Shown piece by piece: positions 29,375 through 39,829 of a stretch of DNA of 64,000 nt. The position numbers and the translations under genes are program-made. Source of the stretch: Sporohalobacter salinus (lineage in GTDB: Bacteria; Bacillota; Halanaerobiia; Halobacteroidales; Acetohalobiaceae); assembly GCF_016908635.1 (NCBI RefSeq), contig NZ_JAFBEG010000013.1, forward strand, positions 1 through 64,000. Direction: 5' to 3'. Every line of letters begins with the position of its first letter. Position 1 is the stretch's first letter. The notes under the pieces were generated by a model. That model saw only the letters and a program-made list of their open reading frames with translations, had not been told where the DNA came from and did not search any database.

Positions 29375-30475
29375 ATGGGAATGAAGTGTGGGATTGTAGG
29401 TTTACCGAATGTAGGTAAGTCTACATTATTTAATGCAATTACTGAAGCAGGTGCTGGGTCAGAAAATTATCCTTTTTGCACTATAGATCCTAATATAGGA
29501 ATTGTTAAAGTACCGGATAAAAGATTAGATACTTTAACAGATATCACTAATCCTGAGGAAACGATTCCGACAGCAATTGAATTTGTTGATATTGCAGGAT
29601 TAGTAAAAGGAGCTAGTGATGGTGAAGGTTTAGGGAATAAATTTTTATCCCATATTAGAGAAGTAGATGCCATTATTCATGTGGTACGCTGCTTTGAAGA
29701 TAATGATATTACTCATGTTGAAGGTGATATAGATCCATTACGTGATATTGAGACGATAAATACCGAGCTGATTTTGGCTGATTTAGAGACAGTTGAAAAT
29801 AGAATAGAAAAAACAGAACGAATGTTAAAAAGTGGTGAAAAAAAGTATAAAGAAGAAATGGAAGTATTAGAAAAAATTAAATCAGCTTTAGATAATGGGC
29901 AACCAGCTCGAAGTGTTGAGTTATCATCAAAAGAAAAAGAACGAATTAAGGATTGTCATTTACTAACTGTTAAACCAACACTTTATGCTGCTAATGTTAG
30001 TGAAGATGAGATAGGTAATAGTGAAGAAAGTCAATATGTACAAGCTGTCAGAAAACATGCTGCCAGTGAAGAAGCAGAAGTAATTACTGTTAGTGCTGAA
30101 GTAGAATCGGAAGTAGCAGAATTATCTACAGAAGAAGAAGAACTCTTTTTACAGGAATTGGGAATTGAAGAAGCAGGTTTGGATAAATTGATTAGAGCTG
30201 GTTATCAATTGTTAGGGCTGATTACCTTTTTTACTGCTGGACCTAAAGAAGTTAGAGCTTGGACAGTAAAAAAAGGTTCTACAGCTCCTAAAGCAGCAGG
30301 GAAGATTCATACTGATATGGAAAAGGGTTTCATTAGGGCAGAGGTAGTTAGCTATGAAGAATTAGTAAAAGCTGGTTCTTTTGCTCAAGCTCGAGATGAA
30401 GGAGTATTACGTTTAGAAGGAAAGGATTATATTATTCAGGATGGAGATGTCTGTCATTTTAGATTTAATGTTTAA
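29375..30475 (+). CDS. ychF: Redox-regulated ATPase YchF
   Basis: YchF is an Obg-family P-loop protein that prefers ATP and binds ribosomes. The 366-residue protein has KCGIVGLPNVGKSTLFNAIT near its start, DIAGLVKGAS (G3) and NVSEDE near the base-recognition region. A coiled-coil insertion follows (VENRIEKTERMLKSGEKKYKEE), and the C-terminal TGS domain includes LITFFTAGPKEVRAWTVKKGSTAPKAAG. I chose ATG at 29375, which gives the usual length; the frame extends further without a better ribosome site. Confidence 0.94.
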   Translation: MGMKCGIVGLPNVGKSTLFNAITEAGAGSENYPFCTIDPNIGIVKVPDKRLDTLTDITNPEETIPTAIEFVDIAGLVKGASDGEGLGNKFLSHIREVDAIIHVVRCFEDNDITHVEGDIDPLRDIETINTELILADLETVENRIEKTERMLKSGEKKYKEEMEVLEKIKSALDNGQPARSVELSSKEKERIKDCHLLTVKPTLYAANVSEDEIGNSEESQYVQAVRKHAASEEAEVITVSAEVESEVAELSTEEEELFLQELGIEEAGLDKLIRAGYQLLGLITFFTAGPKEVRAWTVKKGSTAPKAAGKIHTDMEKGFIRAEVVSYEELVKAGSFAQARDEGVLRLEGKDYIIQDGDVCHFRFNV

Positions 30476-30478
30476 AAT

Positions 30479-30507
30479 TTGCAATTTTAGATTAAGAATG
30501 TTATAAT
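30479..30507 (+). promoter_or_regulatory. Promoter of the rpsF-ssb-rpsR operon
   Basis: TTGCAA (30479-30484) and a perfect TATAAT (30502-30507) are 17 bases apart. The leader downstream contains a possible hairpin (CTCTATT/AATAGGG, 30524-30544). A leader hairpin in this place can bind S6:S18 for feedback in other bacteria, but the known CCG bulge is not evident. Confidence 0.65.
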
Positions 30508-30574
30508 AGTCTAGTATTCCATGCTCTATTTATGAGAATAGGGCCATTGACCAAATGGAGGAGGTGTAGAAGAT

Positions 30575-30862
30575 ATGCGAGAATATGAAACAATGTTTAT
30601 TTTAAATCCTGACTTAGAAGATGATATTACTGAAGAGATAGTAGAGAACATTAAGAATACTATTGATGAAAGTAAAGGAGAAATTAGTAATATTGATAAG
30701 TGGGGGACTAAAAAGTTAGCTTATGAATTGGATGATCATAAGGCTGGCTATTATACTGTTATTAATTTTAATGGCAAAGGTGAAACTGTAGATGAGTTAG
30801 AAAGAGTTTATAGATTGAATGATAATATTCTAAGATTTATTATTTTGCGTGACGAGCAGTAA
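30575..30862 (+). CDS. rpsF: Small ribosomal subunit protein bS6
   Basis: The 95-residue protein has the S6 fold motifs MREYETMFILNPDLED, WGTKKLAYELDDHKAGYYTVINF and NDNILRFIILR. S6 binds 16S rRNA as a heterodimer with S18 in the platform of the 30S subunit. GGAGGAGG precedes the ATG. The rpsF-ssb-rpsR order is conserved, and this trio ends at a terminator after rpsR. Confidence 0.96.
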   Translation: MREYETMFILNPDLEDDITEEIVENIKNTIDESKGEISNIDKWGTKKLAYELDDHKAGYYTVINFNGKGETVDELERVYRLNDNILRFIILRDEQ

Positions 30863-30901
30863 ACATTATGTATGAGTTTGATTATAAAGGTGGTGTTTTA
30901 A

Positions 30902-31291
30902 GTGTTAAATAAGGTAATTCTAATTGGACGGTTAACTGATGATCCGGAATTAAGATATACTCCTAATGGAGTAGCAGTTGCTAACTTTTCTTTAGCTGTT
31001 GAACGTCCCTATACTAATAAAGACGGCGATAGAGATGTAGATTTTATTGATATAGTCGTCTGGAGAAAACAGGCAGAAAATTGTGCCAACCACCTAGGAA
31101 AAGGAAGATTAGTTGCAGTAGAAGGTCGTCTACAAATTAGAAGCTATGAAAATAGTGAGGGGCAACGAAGAAGGGTATCAGAAATTGTAGCCAATAATGT
31201 TCGCTTTTTAGATTGGCCTAGTGATAACCGTTCACAACAGGGACAACAAGCAGATGATTTTGATGAAGACGATATAGATGTTCCATTTTAG
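30902..31291 (+). CDS. ssb: Single-stranded DNA-binding protein
   Basis: SSB coats single-stranded DNA during replication and repair. The 129-residue protein has an N-terminal OB fold (LNKVILIGRLTDDPELRYTPNGVAVANFSLAVERP; DFIDIVVWRKQAENCANHLGKGR). A short glutamine/aspartate-rich linker leads to the conserved acidic tip DDIDVPF that recruits partner proteins. The linker is short, so it is a compact SSB. Start is GTG. It lies between rpsF and rpsR. Confidence 0.96.
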   Translation: MLNKVILIGRLTDDPELRYTPNGVAVANFSLAVERPYTNKDGDRDVDFIDIVVWRKQAENCANHLGKGRLVAVEGRLQIRSYENSEGQRRRVSEIVANNVRFLDWPSDNRSQQGQQADDFDEDDIDVPF

Positions 31292-31316
31292 ATCTAAAGA
31301 TAAGGAGGGAAGTTAG

Positions 31317-31532
31317 ATGGGATACGGCAGCAGAAAGTCTTGTGTATTTTGTGCTAATAAAATTGAAGGTATAGACTACAAAGAAGTCAATAAATTAAAT
31401 AAATATTTAACTGATCGTGGTAAGATTGTACCGCGTAGGATTTCTGGAAATTGTGCTCGGCATCAAAGACAGTTAACAAAAGCTATTAAGCGAGCTAGAA
31501 GTATGGCTTTGCTTCCTTTTACAGTTGATTAA
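31317..31532 (+). CDS. rpsR: Small ribosomal subunit protein bS18
   Basis: The 71-residue protein has the S18 core [49 protein letters not shown]. Near the N terminus, CVFC together with the later cysteine and histidine in NCARH could bind zinc, the so-called C+ form. S18 pairs with S6 on the 30S platform. It is the last gene before a strong terminator. Confidence 0.96.
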   Translation: MGYGSRKSCVFCANKIEGIDYKEVNKLNKYLTDRGKIVPRRISGNCARHQRQLTKAIKRARSMALLPFTVD

Positions 31533-31541
31533 AGCCCTAAG

Positions 31542-31571
31542 ACAGAGAGGTGTTTTCCTCTCTGTTTTTTT
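31542..31571 (+). terminator. Terminator after rpsR
   Basis: A perfect 9-base stem, ACAGAGAGG/CCTCTCTGT (31542-31550 and 31557-31565), with a 6-base loop is followed by a run of T. Confidence 0.92.
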
Positions 31572-31642
31572 ATCTTAAGCAGGAAAAAAGATATTTTTTC
31601 AAGAAATTAATTTAATAGAAAAAGGGCAGTAGGAGGAGTGAA

Positions 31643-31975
31643 ATGAGAAAGTATAATTCTAAAAATCAAAAGAATAATATTACTAAGAACTTGAAAATAA
31701 TAGAATGGTTAAAAAGTGAATTATTAAATAGTGTTTCTCATTTATTTAAGGTAATGTTGAGAGATAGTCAAGTTAATGTTATTGATGCTTTAGCTAATTT
31801 AATAATTTCTACATATTTATTAGCAAAACGTTTAGGAATTTCACCAGATAAATTAGAGCGTAAAGTTCGAGACAATTTGCAGGAAAATATTGACCAGAAT
31901 CATGAGATAGAAAAAGAGTATGGTGATTTAAGTTTAGTGTTAAGACATATAATTAAAAAGAATAATAAGAGGTGA
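31643..31975 (+). CDS. MazG-like protein
   Basis: The 110-residue protein is helical and resembles the small MazG-like family found near rpsR in clostridial-type genomes: IIEWLKSELLNSVSHLFKVMLRDSQVNVIDALANLIISTYLLAKRLG. The acidic residues expected of an active nucleotide pyrophosphohydrolase are sparse, so enzymatic activity is doubtful. GGAGGAG precedes the ATG. It overlaps the start of the DUF2232 gene by 4 bases (GTGA), so the two are coupled. Confidence 0.7.
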   Translation: MRKYNSKNQKNNITKNLKIIEWLKSELLNSVSHLFKVMLRDSQVNVIDALANLIISTYLLAKRLGISPDKLERKVRDNLQENIDQNHEIEKEYGDLSLVLRHIIKKNNKR

Positions 31976-32880
31976 CGGTTTTGTCAACTTTGGAAACTAA
32001 AGCGTTAGTAGAAGGGGCTTTGTTTACAGCTATAATAGTTATTTTAACTTTGCTTGCTTTTTATCTACCACCAATTATAGGAATGGTGCTTCTATTTATC
32101 TTACCAGTTCCGTTTATCGTATTAGGAGTTCGACAGGGTACTAAGACTAGTACTTTAGCAGCTGTTTTAAGTGCAATTATTCTCGGAATTTTAATTAATC
32201 CTATAATGATTCTAGTTGTGTTATTTGGTTTTGGTTTAATAGGAGTAGTCTTAGGAGCAGCTTTTGAAGAAAAATTTTCGCCACATAAATTAATTATAAT
32301 TGCAGTTATAGCAGCGATTGTTTCCACATTATTAATGGTAGGGATTAATTTTTATTTATTCAACTTTAATCCTACAACTATTTTCAATCAAGCAATAGAA
32401 AAATATCAGAATTTAGGTTTCGATCAGGCAACATTAAAGGAACTAGAAGATATAACACGTAATTTTAAAGAGACAATGCAGACTTTATTTCCTTCCTTAT
32501 TTATAATTGCTGGAGCAATAAACGGATTAATTAGTTATTATATTGGTCTTTCTGTTCTAAATAGGTTAGGATATGAATATGAATATCCACTTTCATTTTC
32601 TGAATGGAGGTTTTCTAAATATTTAGTTTTTGGATATTTATTTGGGATTATTTCAATTAATACTACTATAGGTAAGAATCTGTATTTAATTTTTAGTTTT
32701 ATTTTTTTGATTCAAGGTTTAGCAGTAGTAGCTCATTATTTGAAAAGCTTTAATATTTCTGATAAAATTCAAAAAGCAATCTTAGTGTTTTTAGCATTTC
32801 TTCCTATTAATCAAATTATAGTCTTTTTAGGTTTATTAGATGTTTGGTTTGATTATAGAAAATTAGAAGAAGAGGACTAG
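31972..32880 (+). CDS. yybS: DUF2232 (YybS-like) membrane protein
   Basis: The 302-residue protein has about seven or eight membrane segments and the DUF2232 layout: ALVEGALFTAIIVILTLLAFYLPPIIGMVLLFILPVPFIVLGVRQG at the N terminus, and PLSFSEWRFSKYLVFGYLFG later. It resembles small-molecule (ECF-like) permease subunits; the substrate is unknown. It sits between the rpsR region and rplI, as yybS does in B. subtilis. The start GTG overlaps the previous gene. Confidence 0.85.
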   Translation: MTVLSTLETKALVEGALFTAIIVILTLLAFYLPPIIGMVLLFILPVPFIVLGVRQGTKTSTLAAVLSAIILGILINPIMILVVLFGFGLIGVVLGAAFEEKFSPHKLIIIAVIAAIVSTLLMVGINFYLFNFNPTTIFNQAIEKYQNLGFDQATLKELEDITRNFKETMQTLFPSLFIIAGAINGLISYYIGLSVLNRLGYEYEYPLSFSEWRFSKYLVFGYLFGIISINTTIGKNLYLIFSFIFLIQGLAVVAHYLKSFNISDKIQKAILVFLAFLPINQIIVFLGLLDVWFDYRKLEEED

Positions 32881-32977
32881 AGTTAATGCTTCTAATTTTA
32901 GGATTAATTACTATTGATCTAGTATTGCCAAGGGGTTAAATATATTATATAATTTAAAAGGAGGCATTAGATTAGAG

Positions 32978-33424
32978 ATGAAAGTTATTTTAAAAGAAGA
33001 TGTAAAGAACATAGGTCAAAAGAATGAGGTTGTAGAAGTTGCTGATGGACATGCTCGTAATTATTTGTTACCTAAAGGATTAGCAGTTAAAGCTACTGAT
33101 AGCCAATTGTCTAAGTTGAAACAGAAAAAGCAAGCTAGGAAAAGAAAGAAACAACAGGAATTGAATGAAGCTCAAAAGAAAGCTGATAAGTTAGAAGATA
33201 AAGTGTTTGAGGTTTCAGTTAAAGCTGGTGAAACAGGAAAACTTTTTGGATCTGTAACTACTAATGATATTGCTGACGTAATTGAAGATGAAACTGGGGT
33301 TAAAATTGATAAGCGTAAGGTAGAACTTGATGATAATATTAAAACGCTAGGCACTAAAAAGGTTACTATTAACCTACATAAAGACGTGACAGCTATGGTA
33401 AAAATTAAGGTTGTAGAAGCCTAA
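32978..33424 (+). CDS. rplI: Large ribosomal subunit protein bL9
   Basis: The 148-residue protein shows the two L9 domains. The N-terminal rRNA-binding domain reads MKVILKEDVKNIGQKNEVVEVADGHARNYLLPKGLA, a long connecting helix follows (SQLSKLKQKKQARKRKKQQELNEAQKK), and the C-terminal domain contains TGKLFGSVTTNDIAD. AGGAGG precedes the ATG. It lies directly before lonC and dnaB, again the common Bacillota order. Confidence 0.96.
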   Translation: MKVILKEDVKNIGQKNEVVEVADGHARNYLLPKGLAVKATDSQLSKLKQKKQARKRKKQQELNEAQKKADKLEDKVFEVSVKAGETGKLFGSVTTNDIADVIEDETGVKIDKRKVELDDNIKTLGTKKVTINLHKDVTAMVKIKVVEA

Positions 33425-33459
33425 AGTTTATCATTACTTTATTTTAGAAAGGGATTAAA

Positions 33460-35397
33460 ATGAAGCAGACATTCCAGCATTTATCACCAAAAAAAATCGA
33501 GCAAATAATTGTTGACCAATCACAAAAGGAGCAGTTACAAAAGAAAGTAACTGCTCTCTTTAATCTTTTAGTTGATTTTTATGGGACAGAAGAGTTTACT
33601 TTAAAAGTAACTAAATTAGATGCTTTAGATTTAGTAGAATCCGAATTGATTTGTGAGCAATTAATAGCTTTACAGCGGTTAGTTTATGAAGATCCAACAC
33701 TTAATAAAGTAATTGGAGAGCATAATGGCGTTGGAGAATTAATTTCAATATTGGAAGAAGAAATTACTGATCGGTTAGTTCAAAATCGAGTTAATAATCA
33801 ACTGGAAGAGAGAATAGCAAAGAAGATGCAGCAAAGGCAGAAGGAATATATGCAGGAAATTAAACGTGAAATTCTTTCTGAGGAAGAAAGTAAAGCTGAT
33901 ACACCTGCTGCTTTAAAGAAATATTGTGAATTAGAAAAATTAGAAGAAAAGGGATTAGCTAATTCTACTACTGATTTATTACGTCCTAATGCTTTAAAAG
34001 AAGTTGTAGGTCAAGACAAAGCTGTAAAGGCGTTGCTATCTAAATTAGCTTCTCCTTTTCCACAGCATATTATTATCTATGGGCCGCCAGGTGTAGGAAA
34101 AACTACTGCAGCTCGATTAGGTTTGCAGCGGGCAAAAGAACTGTCTTATACTCCATTTGATTCTGAGGCTAACTTTGTAGAAGTGGATGGAACTACTTTA
34201 CGTTGGGATCCAAGAGAAACAACAAATCCATTATTGGGATCGGTTCATGATCCGATTTATCAGGGGGCTAGAAGTAAATTAGCTGAAGGTGGAATTCCAG
34301 AGCCAAAGACTGGATTAGTTACTAAGGCCCATGGGGGAGTTCTCTTTATAGATGAAATTGGAGAGTTAGATTCTATGCTACAGAATAAATTATTGAAAGT
34401 ATTAGAGGATAAACGAGTTAATTTTGATTCTTCTTATTATGATTCAAATGATGAAGATATTCCTCAATATATTAAGAAATTATTTGAAGATGGAGCGCCG
34501 GCTGATTTTATTCTCATTGGTGCTACTACTCGACGGCCAGAAGAGATTAATCCTGCTTTGCGTTCAAGAGCAGCAGAGATTTTCTTTTCTCCACTTCAAA
34601 GAGAACATATTCATCAGATAATAACGAATGCTTGTAATAAATTGGATATAGATATTAACACTGAGGTTATAGAGTTAATTAGCCAGTACACTATTGAGGG
34701 AAGAAAAGCAGTTAATATTTTAGCAGATGCTTATAGTTTAGCTTTATATGAAGCAGAAATGACTAAAAAAGGAAAGAAAGATATTAAGATTACTGCTGAT
34801 GAGGTTTATCAAGTAGTACAGACAAGCAGATTAACTCCTTATCGGCAGAAAAAAGCAGGATCTATTAATAAAGTAGGTAAGATATTTGGTTTAGGGGTTA
34901 GTAATTTTTCTGGTAGTATTTTGGAGATTGAAGCTATTGCTTTTTCAGCTACTGAAGAGGGCCAAGGAAGTATTAGGTTCAATGAAACAGCTGGTAGCAT
35001 GGCTAAAGATTCAGTCTTTAATGCTGCTTCAGTAGTGCGTAAGATTACAGGAGAAAATATAAATGATTACGATTTACACATTAATATAGTTGGAGGCGGC
35101 AAAATAGATGGTCCTTCTGCTGGATTAGCTATTGTATTATCTATTATTAGTGCTATTGAGGAGAAACCAATTCGTCAGGATATAGCTGTTAGTGGCGAAG
35201 TTTCAATTCGAGGGAAAGTAAAACCCGTAGGCGGCATAATTGAAAAAATATATGGAGCTAAACAGGCTGGAGTTAAAGAAATCTTTTTACCTATTGATAA
35301 TTCTCAAGAAGTTCCACAGAATGAAAGTGAAATAGAAATTAATTTGGTAGAAAATATAGAAGAAGTATTAGATAAGATATTAGTTAGAAAAGTGTAA
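33460..35397 (+). CDS. lonC: Lon-family ATP-dependent protease LonC
   Basis: The 645-residue protein lacks the usual Lon N-terminal domain. Instead it has a ~175-residue helical region, then an AAA+ module (Walker A YGPPGVGKTT near residue 208, Walker B GGVLFIDEIGELD near 291). The Lon protease domain carries the catalytic serine in GGGKIDGPSAGLAI and the catalytic lysine in EKIYGAKQAGVKEIFLP. This matches the spore-associated LonC family found between rplI and dnaB in spore formers. Its presence supports a sporulating organism. Confidence 0.88.
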   Translation: MKQTFQHLSPKKIEQIIVDQSQKEQLQKKVTALFNLLVDFYGTEEFTLKVTKLDALDLVESELICEQLIALQRLVYEDPTLNKVIGEHNGVGELISILEEEITDRLVQNRVNNQLEERIAKKMQQRQKEYMQEIKREILSEEESKADTPAALKKYCELEKLEEKGLANSTTDLLRPNALKEVVGQDKAVKALLSKLASPFPQHIIIYGPPGVGKTTAARLGLQRAKELSYTPFDSEANFVEVDGTTLRWDPRETTNPLLGSVHDPIYQGARSKLAEGGIPEPKTGLVTKAHGGVLFIDEIGELDSMLQNKLLKVLEDKRVNFDSSYYDSNDEDIPQYIKKLFEDGAPADFILIGATTRRPEEINPALRSRAAEIFFSPLQREHIHQIITNACNKLDIDINTEVIELISQYTIEGRKAVNILADAYSLALYEAEMTKKGKKDIKITADEVYQVVQTSRLTPYRQKKAGSINKVGKIFGLGVSNFSGSILEIEAIAFSATEEGQGSIRFNETAGSMAKDSVFNAASVVRKITGENINDYDLHINIVGGGKIDGPSAGLAIVLSIISAIEEKPIRQDIAVSGEVSIRGKVKPVGGIIEKIYGAKQAGVKEIFLPIDNSQEVPQNESEIEINLVENIEEVLDKILVRKV

Positions 35398-35416
35398 GCC
35401 TAAGGGAGGGATAGAT

Positions 35417-36757
35417 ATGGGAAAAGACTTAAATGATAGTGTGCCGCCACATAGTATTGATGCTGAAAAATCCACATTAGGAGCAATGTTGATTGATCGT
35501 GATGCTATAGCAAAGGCAATAGAAGCTTTGAAACCGGATGATTTTTATCGTGAAGCTCATGCTATTATCTATGATGTAATTAATGAAATTTTTGATAAAG
35601 GTGAGCCAGTAGATTTAGTAACTGTTAGTGAAGAATTAAGAGCAAAAGAAGCTTTAGAAGATATCGGAGGGGTAGCTTATCTTACTTCTCTAGCTGATAG
35701 TGTACCAACAGCATCCAATGTTACATATTATGCTAAAATAGTAGAAGAGAAATCTCTGCTTAGAAATTTAATTAAATCAGCTAATAAAATTTCACAATTG
35801 GGTTATCGTGGTGATGAAGAAGTAGATGTAGTTTTAGATAAAGCTGAACAATTAGTCTTTAATATTTCTCAAAAGAGATCAGTACAAGAGTATTCTGGTA
35901 TTCGTGATGTCTTAATGGATACCTTCGATAATTTAGAGAAACTCTATGATAATAAAGATGGCATAACTGGTGTTCCAACAGGATTTACTGATTTAGATCA
36001 AATGACTTCTGGATTTCAGGAATCTGATTTAGTAATCATTGCTGCCCGTCCTAGTATGGGGAAGACTGCTTTGGCTTTAAATATAGCTCAGTATGCAGCA
36101 ATACAGGAAGATATTCCAGTAGCAATTTTTTCTTTAGAGATGTCAAAAGAGCAATTGGTTCAGAGAATGTTATGCTCAGAAGCACAGGTAGATGGTCATC
36201 GCTTGCGGACAGGTTATTTGAATGAAGATGACTGGAATCGCTTGACTAATGCTGCTGGTAATCTTAGTGAAGCTAATGTTTATATTGATGATACACCAGG
36301 CATTACAGCTATGGAAATGAGAGCTAAAGCCAGAAGAATGAAAGCGGAACATGGTTTAGGATTGATTTTAATTGACTACTTACAGTTGATGCAGGGTCAA
36401 GGTCGATCTGAAAGTAGACAACAAGAAGTTTCCAATATATCTCGTTCATTAAAGGGATTAGCTAGAGAGTTAAATGTACCTGTAGTTTCTTTATCACAGT
36501 TAAGTAGAGCAGTAGAACAAAGAAATGATAAACGGCCTCAATTAAGTGACCTTCGTGCTAGTGGTAGTATTGAACAGGATGCAGATTTAGTTGCCTTTAT
36601 TTATCGAGATGAATATTATAATCCAGATACCGAAAAACAGGGAATTACAGAAATTATTGTTGGAAAGCAGCGTAATGGTCCGGTAGGAACGGTAGAACTA
36701 GCATTTCAGAAAGAATATACTAAGTTTGTTGATTTGGCTAATAGAGAAGCTCAATAA
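35417..36757 (+). CDS. dnaB: Replicative DNA helicase DnaB
   Basis: DnaB (called DnaC in Bacillus) is the hexameric helicase that opens the replication fork. The 446-residue protein has the N-terminal helical domain (PPHSIDAEKSTLGAMLIDRDAI) and the RecA-like motor domain. Walker A is AARPSMGKTALALN near residue 213, Walker B is LGLILIDYLQLM, and SLSQLSRAVEQRNDKRPQLSDLRASGSIEQDADLV follows. No intein is present. No DnaI/DnaB-type loader was seen nearby; the DUF721 gene next to recF is a candidate loader. A terminator follows. Confidence 0.96.
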   Translation: MGKDLNDSVPPHSIDAEKSTLGAMLIDRDAIAKAIEALKPDDFYREAHAIIYDVINEIFDKGEPVDLVTVSEELRAKEALEDIGGVAYLTSLADSVPTASNVTYYAKIVEEKSLLRNLIKSANKISQLGYRGDEEVDVVLDKAEQLVFNISQKRSVQEYSGIRDVLMDTFDNLEKLYDNKDGITGVPTGFTDLDQMTSGFQESDLVIIAARPSMGKTALALNIAQYAAIQEDIPVAIFSLEMSKEQLVQRMLCSEAQVDGHRLRTGYLNEDDWNRLTNAAGNLSEANVYIDDTPGITAMEMRAKARRMKAEHGLGLILIDYLQLMQGQGRSESRQQEVSNISRSLKGLARELNVPVVSLSQLSRAVEQRNDKRPQLSDLRASGSIEQDADLVAFIYRDEYYNPDTEKQGITEIIVGKQRNGPVGTVELAFQKEYTKFVDLANREAQ

Positions 36758-36791
36758 TTAATATATAAATATATTAAAATTGATTTTTTAA

Positions 36792-36824
36792 TTAGCCATT
36801 TTAATTAATGGCTAAATTTTATTG
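36792..36824 (+). terminator. Terminator after dnaB
   Basis: A 9-base perfect stem, TTAGCCATT/AATGGCTAA (36792-36800 and 36807-36815), is followed by ATTTTATTG. It separates dnaB from purB. Confidence 0.75.
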
Positions 36825-36901
36825 TTTAATACTTTAAACTAATAAAGTGTTAAAATAACCGAATATTTATCAAAAAAACATCATTTAAATTCGTCCAATG
36901 T

Positions 36902-36930
36902 TTGACATTATCTAGTTATTTTGCTATTAT
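36902..36930 (+). promoter_or_regulatory. Promoter of purB1-purA
   Basis: TTGACA (36902-36907) and TATTAT (36925-36930) are 17 bases apart. Upstream, CGAA (36860-36863) and TTCG (36890-36893) form an inverted pair about 30 bases apart. This resembles the geometry of paired PurR boxes in Bacillus, though the flanking match is weak. Confidence 0.75.
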
Positions 36931-36986
36931 ATTAGTGTGTTTTTGGAAAATTAATTATGATTAATCTAACTAGGAGGAAAATTTTA

Positions 36987-38282
36987 ATGATAGATCGTTA
37001 TACTCTGCCTGAAATGAAAGATGTTTGGAGTGAAAAAAATAAATTTAATAAATGGTTAGATATCGAAATTGCTGTTTGTGAATCCTTAGCTAAAGTAGGT
37101 AAAATTCCAAATGAAGATGTAGATAAGATAAAGAATGAAGCTGACTTTACTGTTGATCGAATTAAAGAAATTGAAAAAGAGACTAAGCATGATATTTTAG
37201 CTTTTTTAACAGCAGTAGCTGAAACTTTAGGTGAAGAATCGAAGCATATACATTTAGGATTGACATCATCTGATATTAAGGATACAGCTCGTTCACTACA
37301 ATTAAAAGAGGCTGCAGAGATAATCTTAAGTGATCTAAAAGAGGTTACAGAATTATTAGGGAAGAAGGCCGTTGAATATAAAGATCAGGTAATGATTGGT
37401 CGTACTCACGGAATTCATGCTGAACCAATTACTTTTGGACTTAAATTGGCTAACTGGTATTCCGAAATGCAACGGAATATTGAACGATTTAGATCAGCTA
37501 AAGAGAGAATAAGTTATGGTAAAATCTCTGGTGCTGTAGGAACTTTTGCTAATATTACTCCTGAAGTAGAGGAGATTACCTGTGATATTTTAGATTTAAA
37601 ACCGGCTCCTATATCTTCACAGATTTTACAGCGGGACCGACATGCTGAATATATATCTACTCTAGCTGTAATTGCTGGTTCTTTAGACAGATTTGCTACT
37701 GAGATTAGAAACTTGCAGAGAACGGATATTTTAGAGGTAGAGGAATCATTTAAGAAAGGCCAGAAAGGTTCTTCAGCTATGCCACATAAAAAGAATCCGA
37801 TTACCTGCGAAAGAATTTCTGGTTTAGCTCGAGTTGTCAGATCAAATAGTACTGCTGCTTTTGAAGATCAGCCATTGTGGCATGAACGAGATTTAACCCA
37901 CTCATCAGTAGAGAGAATTATTTTTCCTGATAGTAGTATTTTAATAGATTATATGTTGACTAAATTTAAAACTGTACTTAAGCAGTTAGAGATTTATGAA
38001 GCTAATATGATGGAGAATTTAGAGAAAACTAGTGGTTTAATATTTTCTCAAAAAGTAATGTTGGAATTGGTAAATAAAGGTTTACTAAGAGATGACGCCT
38101 ATGAGTTAGTACAAAGGAATGCTCTTAAAGCTTGGGAAGGTGAGAAACACTTTAAAGATTACTTAGCAGCAGATGAAGAAATTTTAAAGTATTTGACTGA
38201 AAAAGAGATTGATAGGATTTTTGATTATGACTATCATCTTAAAAATATAGATGAAATTTTTATTCGGTTAGGATTAGAATAA
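36987..38282 (+). CDS. purB: Adenylosuccinate lyase (PurB), first copy
   Basis: Adenylosuccinate lyase removes fumarate from SAICAR and from adenylosuccinate. This 431-residue protein has the B. subtilis-type sequence, with RYTLPEMKDVWSEKNKFNKWLDIEIAVCESLAKVG at the start. TSSDIKDT and the GRTHGIHAEPITFG region follow, and the signature GSSAMPHKKNPITCERISGLARVV carries the catalytic serine loop. ATG at 36987 follows AGGAGG; a start at 36957 is unlikely. It pairs with purA 25 bases downstream, which fits AMP synthesis. A different lyase lies in the main pur operon. Confidence 0.93.
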   Translation: MIDRYTLPEMKDVWSEKNKFNKWLDIEIAVCESLAKVGKIPNEDVDKIKNEADFTVDRIKEIEKETKHDILAFLTAVAETLGEESKHIHLGLTSSDIKDTARSLQLKEAAEIILSDLKEVTELLGKKAVEYKDQVMIGRTHGIHAEPITFGLKLANWYSEMQRNIERFRSAKERISYGKISGAVGTFANITPEVEEITCDILDLKPAPISSQILQRDRHAEYISTLAVIAGSLDRFATEIRNLQRTDILEVEESFKKGQKGSSAMPHKKNPITCERISGLARVVRSNSTAAFEDQPLWHERDLTHSSVERIIFPDSSILIDYMLTKFKTVLKQLEIYEANMMENLEKTSGLIFSQKVMLELVNKGLLRDDAYELVQRNALKAWEGEKHFKDYLAADEEILKYLTEKEIDRIFDYDYHLKNIDEIFIRLGLE

Positions 38283-38286
38283 ATAA

Positions 38287-39594
<1,308 letters not shown>

Positions 39595-39610
39595 GTATTA
39601 ATTATAGATT

Positions 39611-39640
39611 AACCGCCTGAACTTATTTAGGCGGTTTTTT
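39611..39640 (+). terminator. Terminator after purA
   Basis: An 8-base stem, AACCGCCT/AGGCGGTT (39611-39618 and 39629-39636), with a 10-base loop runs into a tract of T. It closes the purB1-purA operon. Confidence 0.9.
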
Positions 39641-39697
39641 TAATATTAGTAAAGGTGAATGTTATCTATGTTAGTTTAAAAAATATTCGTCTTTATG

Positions 39698-39726
39698 TTG
39701 ACTAAACGACATATTTTTGGTATTAT
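39698..39726 (+). promoter_or_regulatory. Promoter of the main pur operon
   Basis: TTGACT (39698-39703) and TATTAT (39721-39726) are 17 bases apart and lie just upstream of the riboswitch. Upstream on the minus strand, ACGAATATTTTTT (39678-39690) resembles CCGAATATTTAT before purB1. Confidence 0.75.
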
Positions 39727-39759
39727 AAACTTGAAAAAAGGATTATATCCGAATGATAG

Positions 39760-39828
39760 CCTCATATAATTGTGGGAATAAGGCTCACGAGTTTCTACCA
39801 GGTGGCCATAAACTACCTGACTATGAGG
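39760..39828 (+). promoter_or_regulatory. Purine riboswitch aptamer, guanine type
   Basis: P1 is formed by CCTCAT at the 5' side and ATGAGG at the 3' side. Core segments TATAAT, AGTTTCTACCAGG, CCATAAACTACC and GACTATGAGG match the purine aptamer, including both kissing loops. The specificity base in GACTAT is C (adenine aptamers have U here), so the ligand should be guanine or hypoxanthine. It is the first of two aptamers before purD. Confidence 0.93.
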
Positions 39829-39829
39829 G

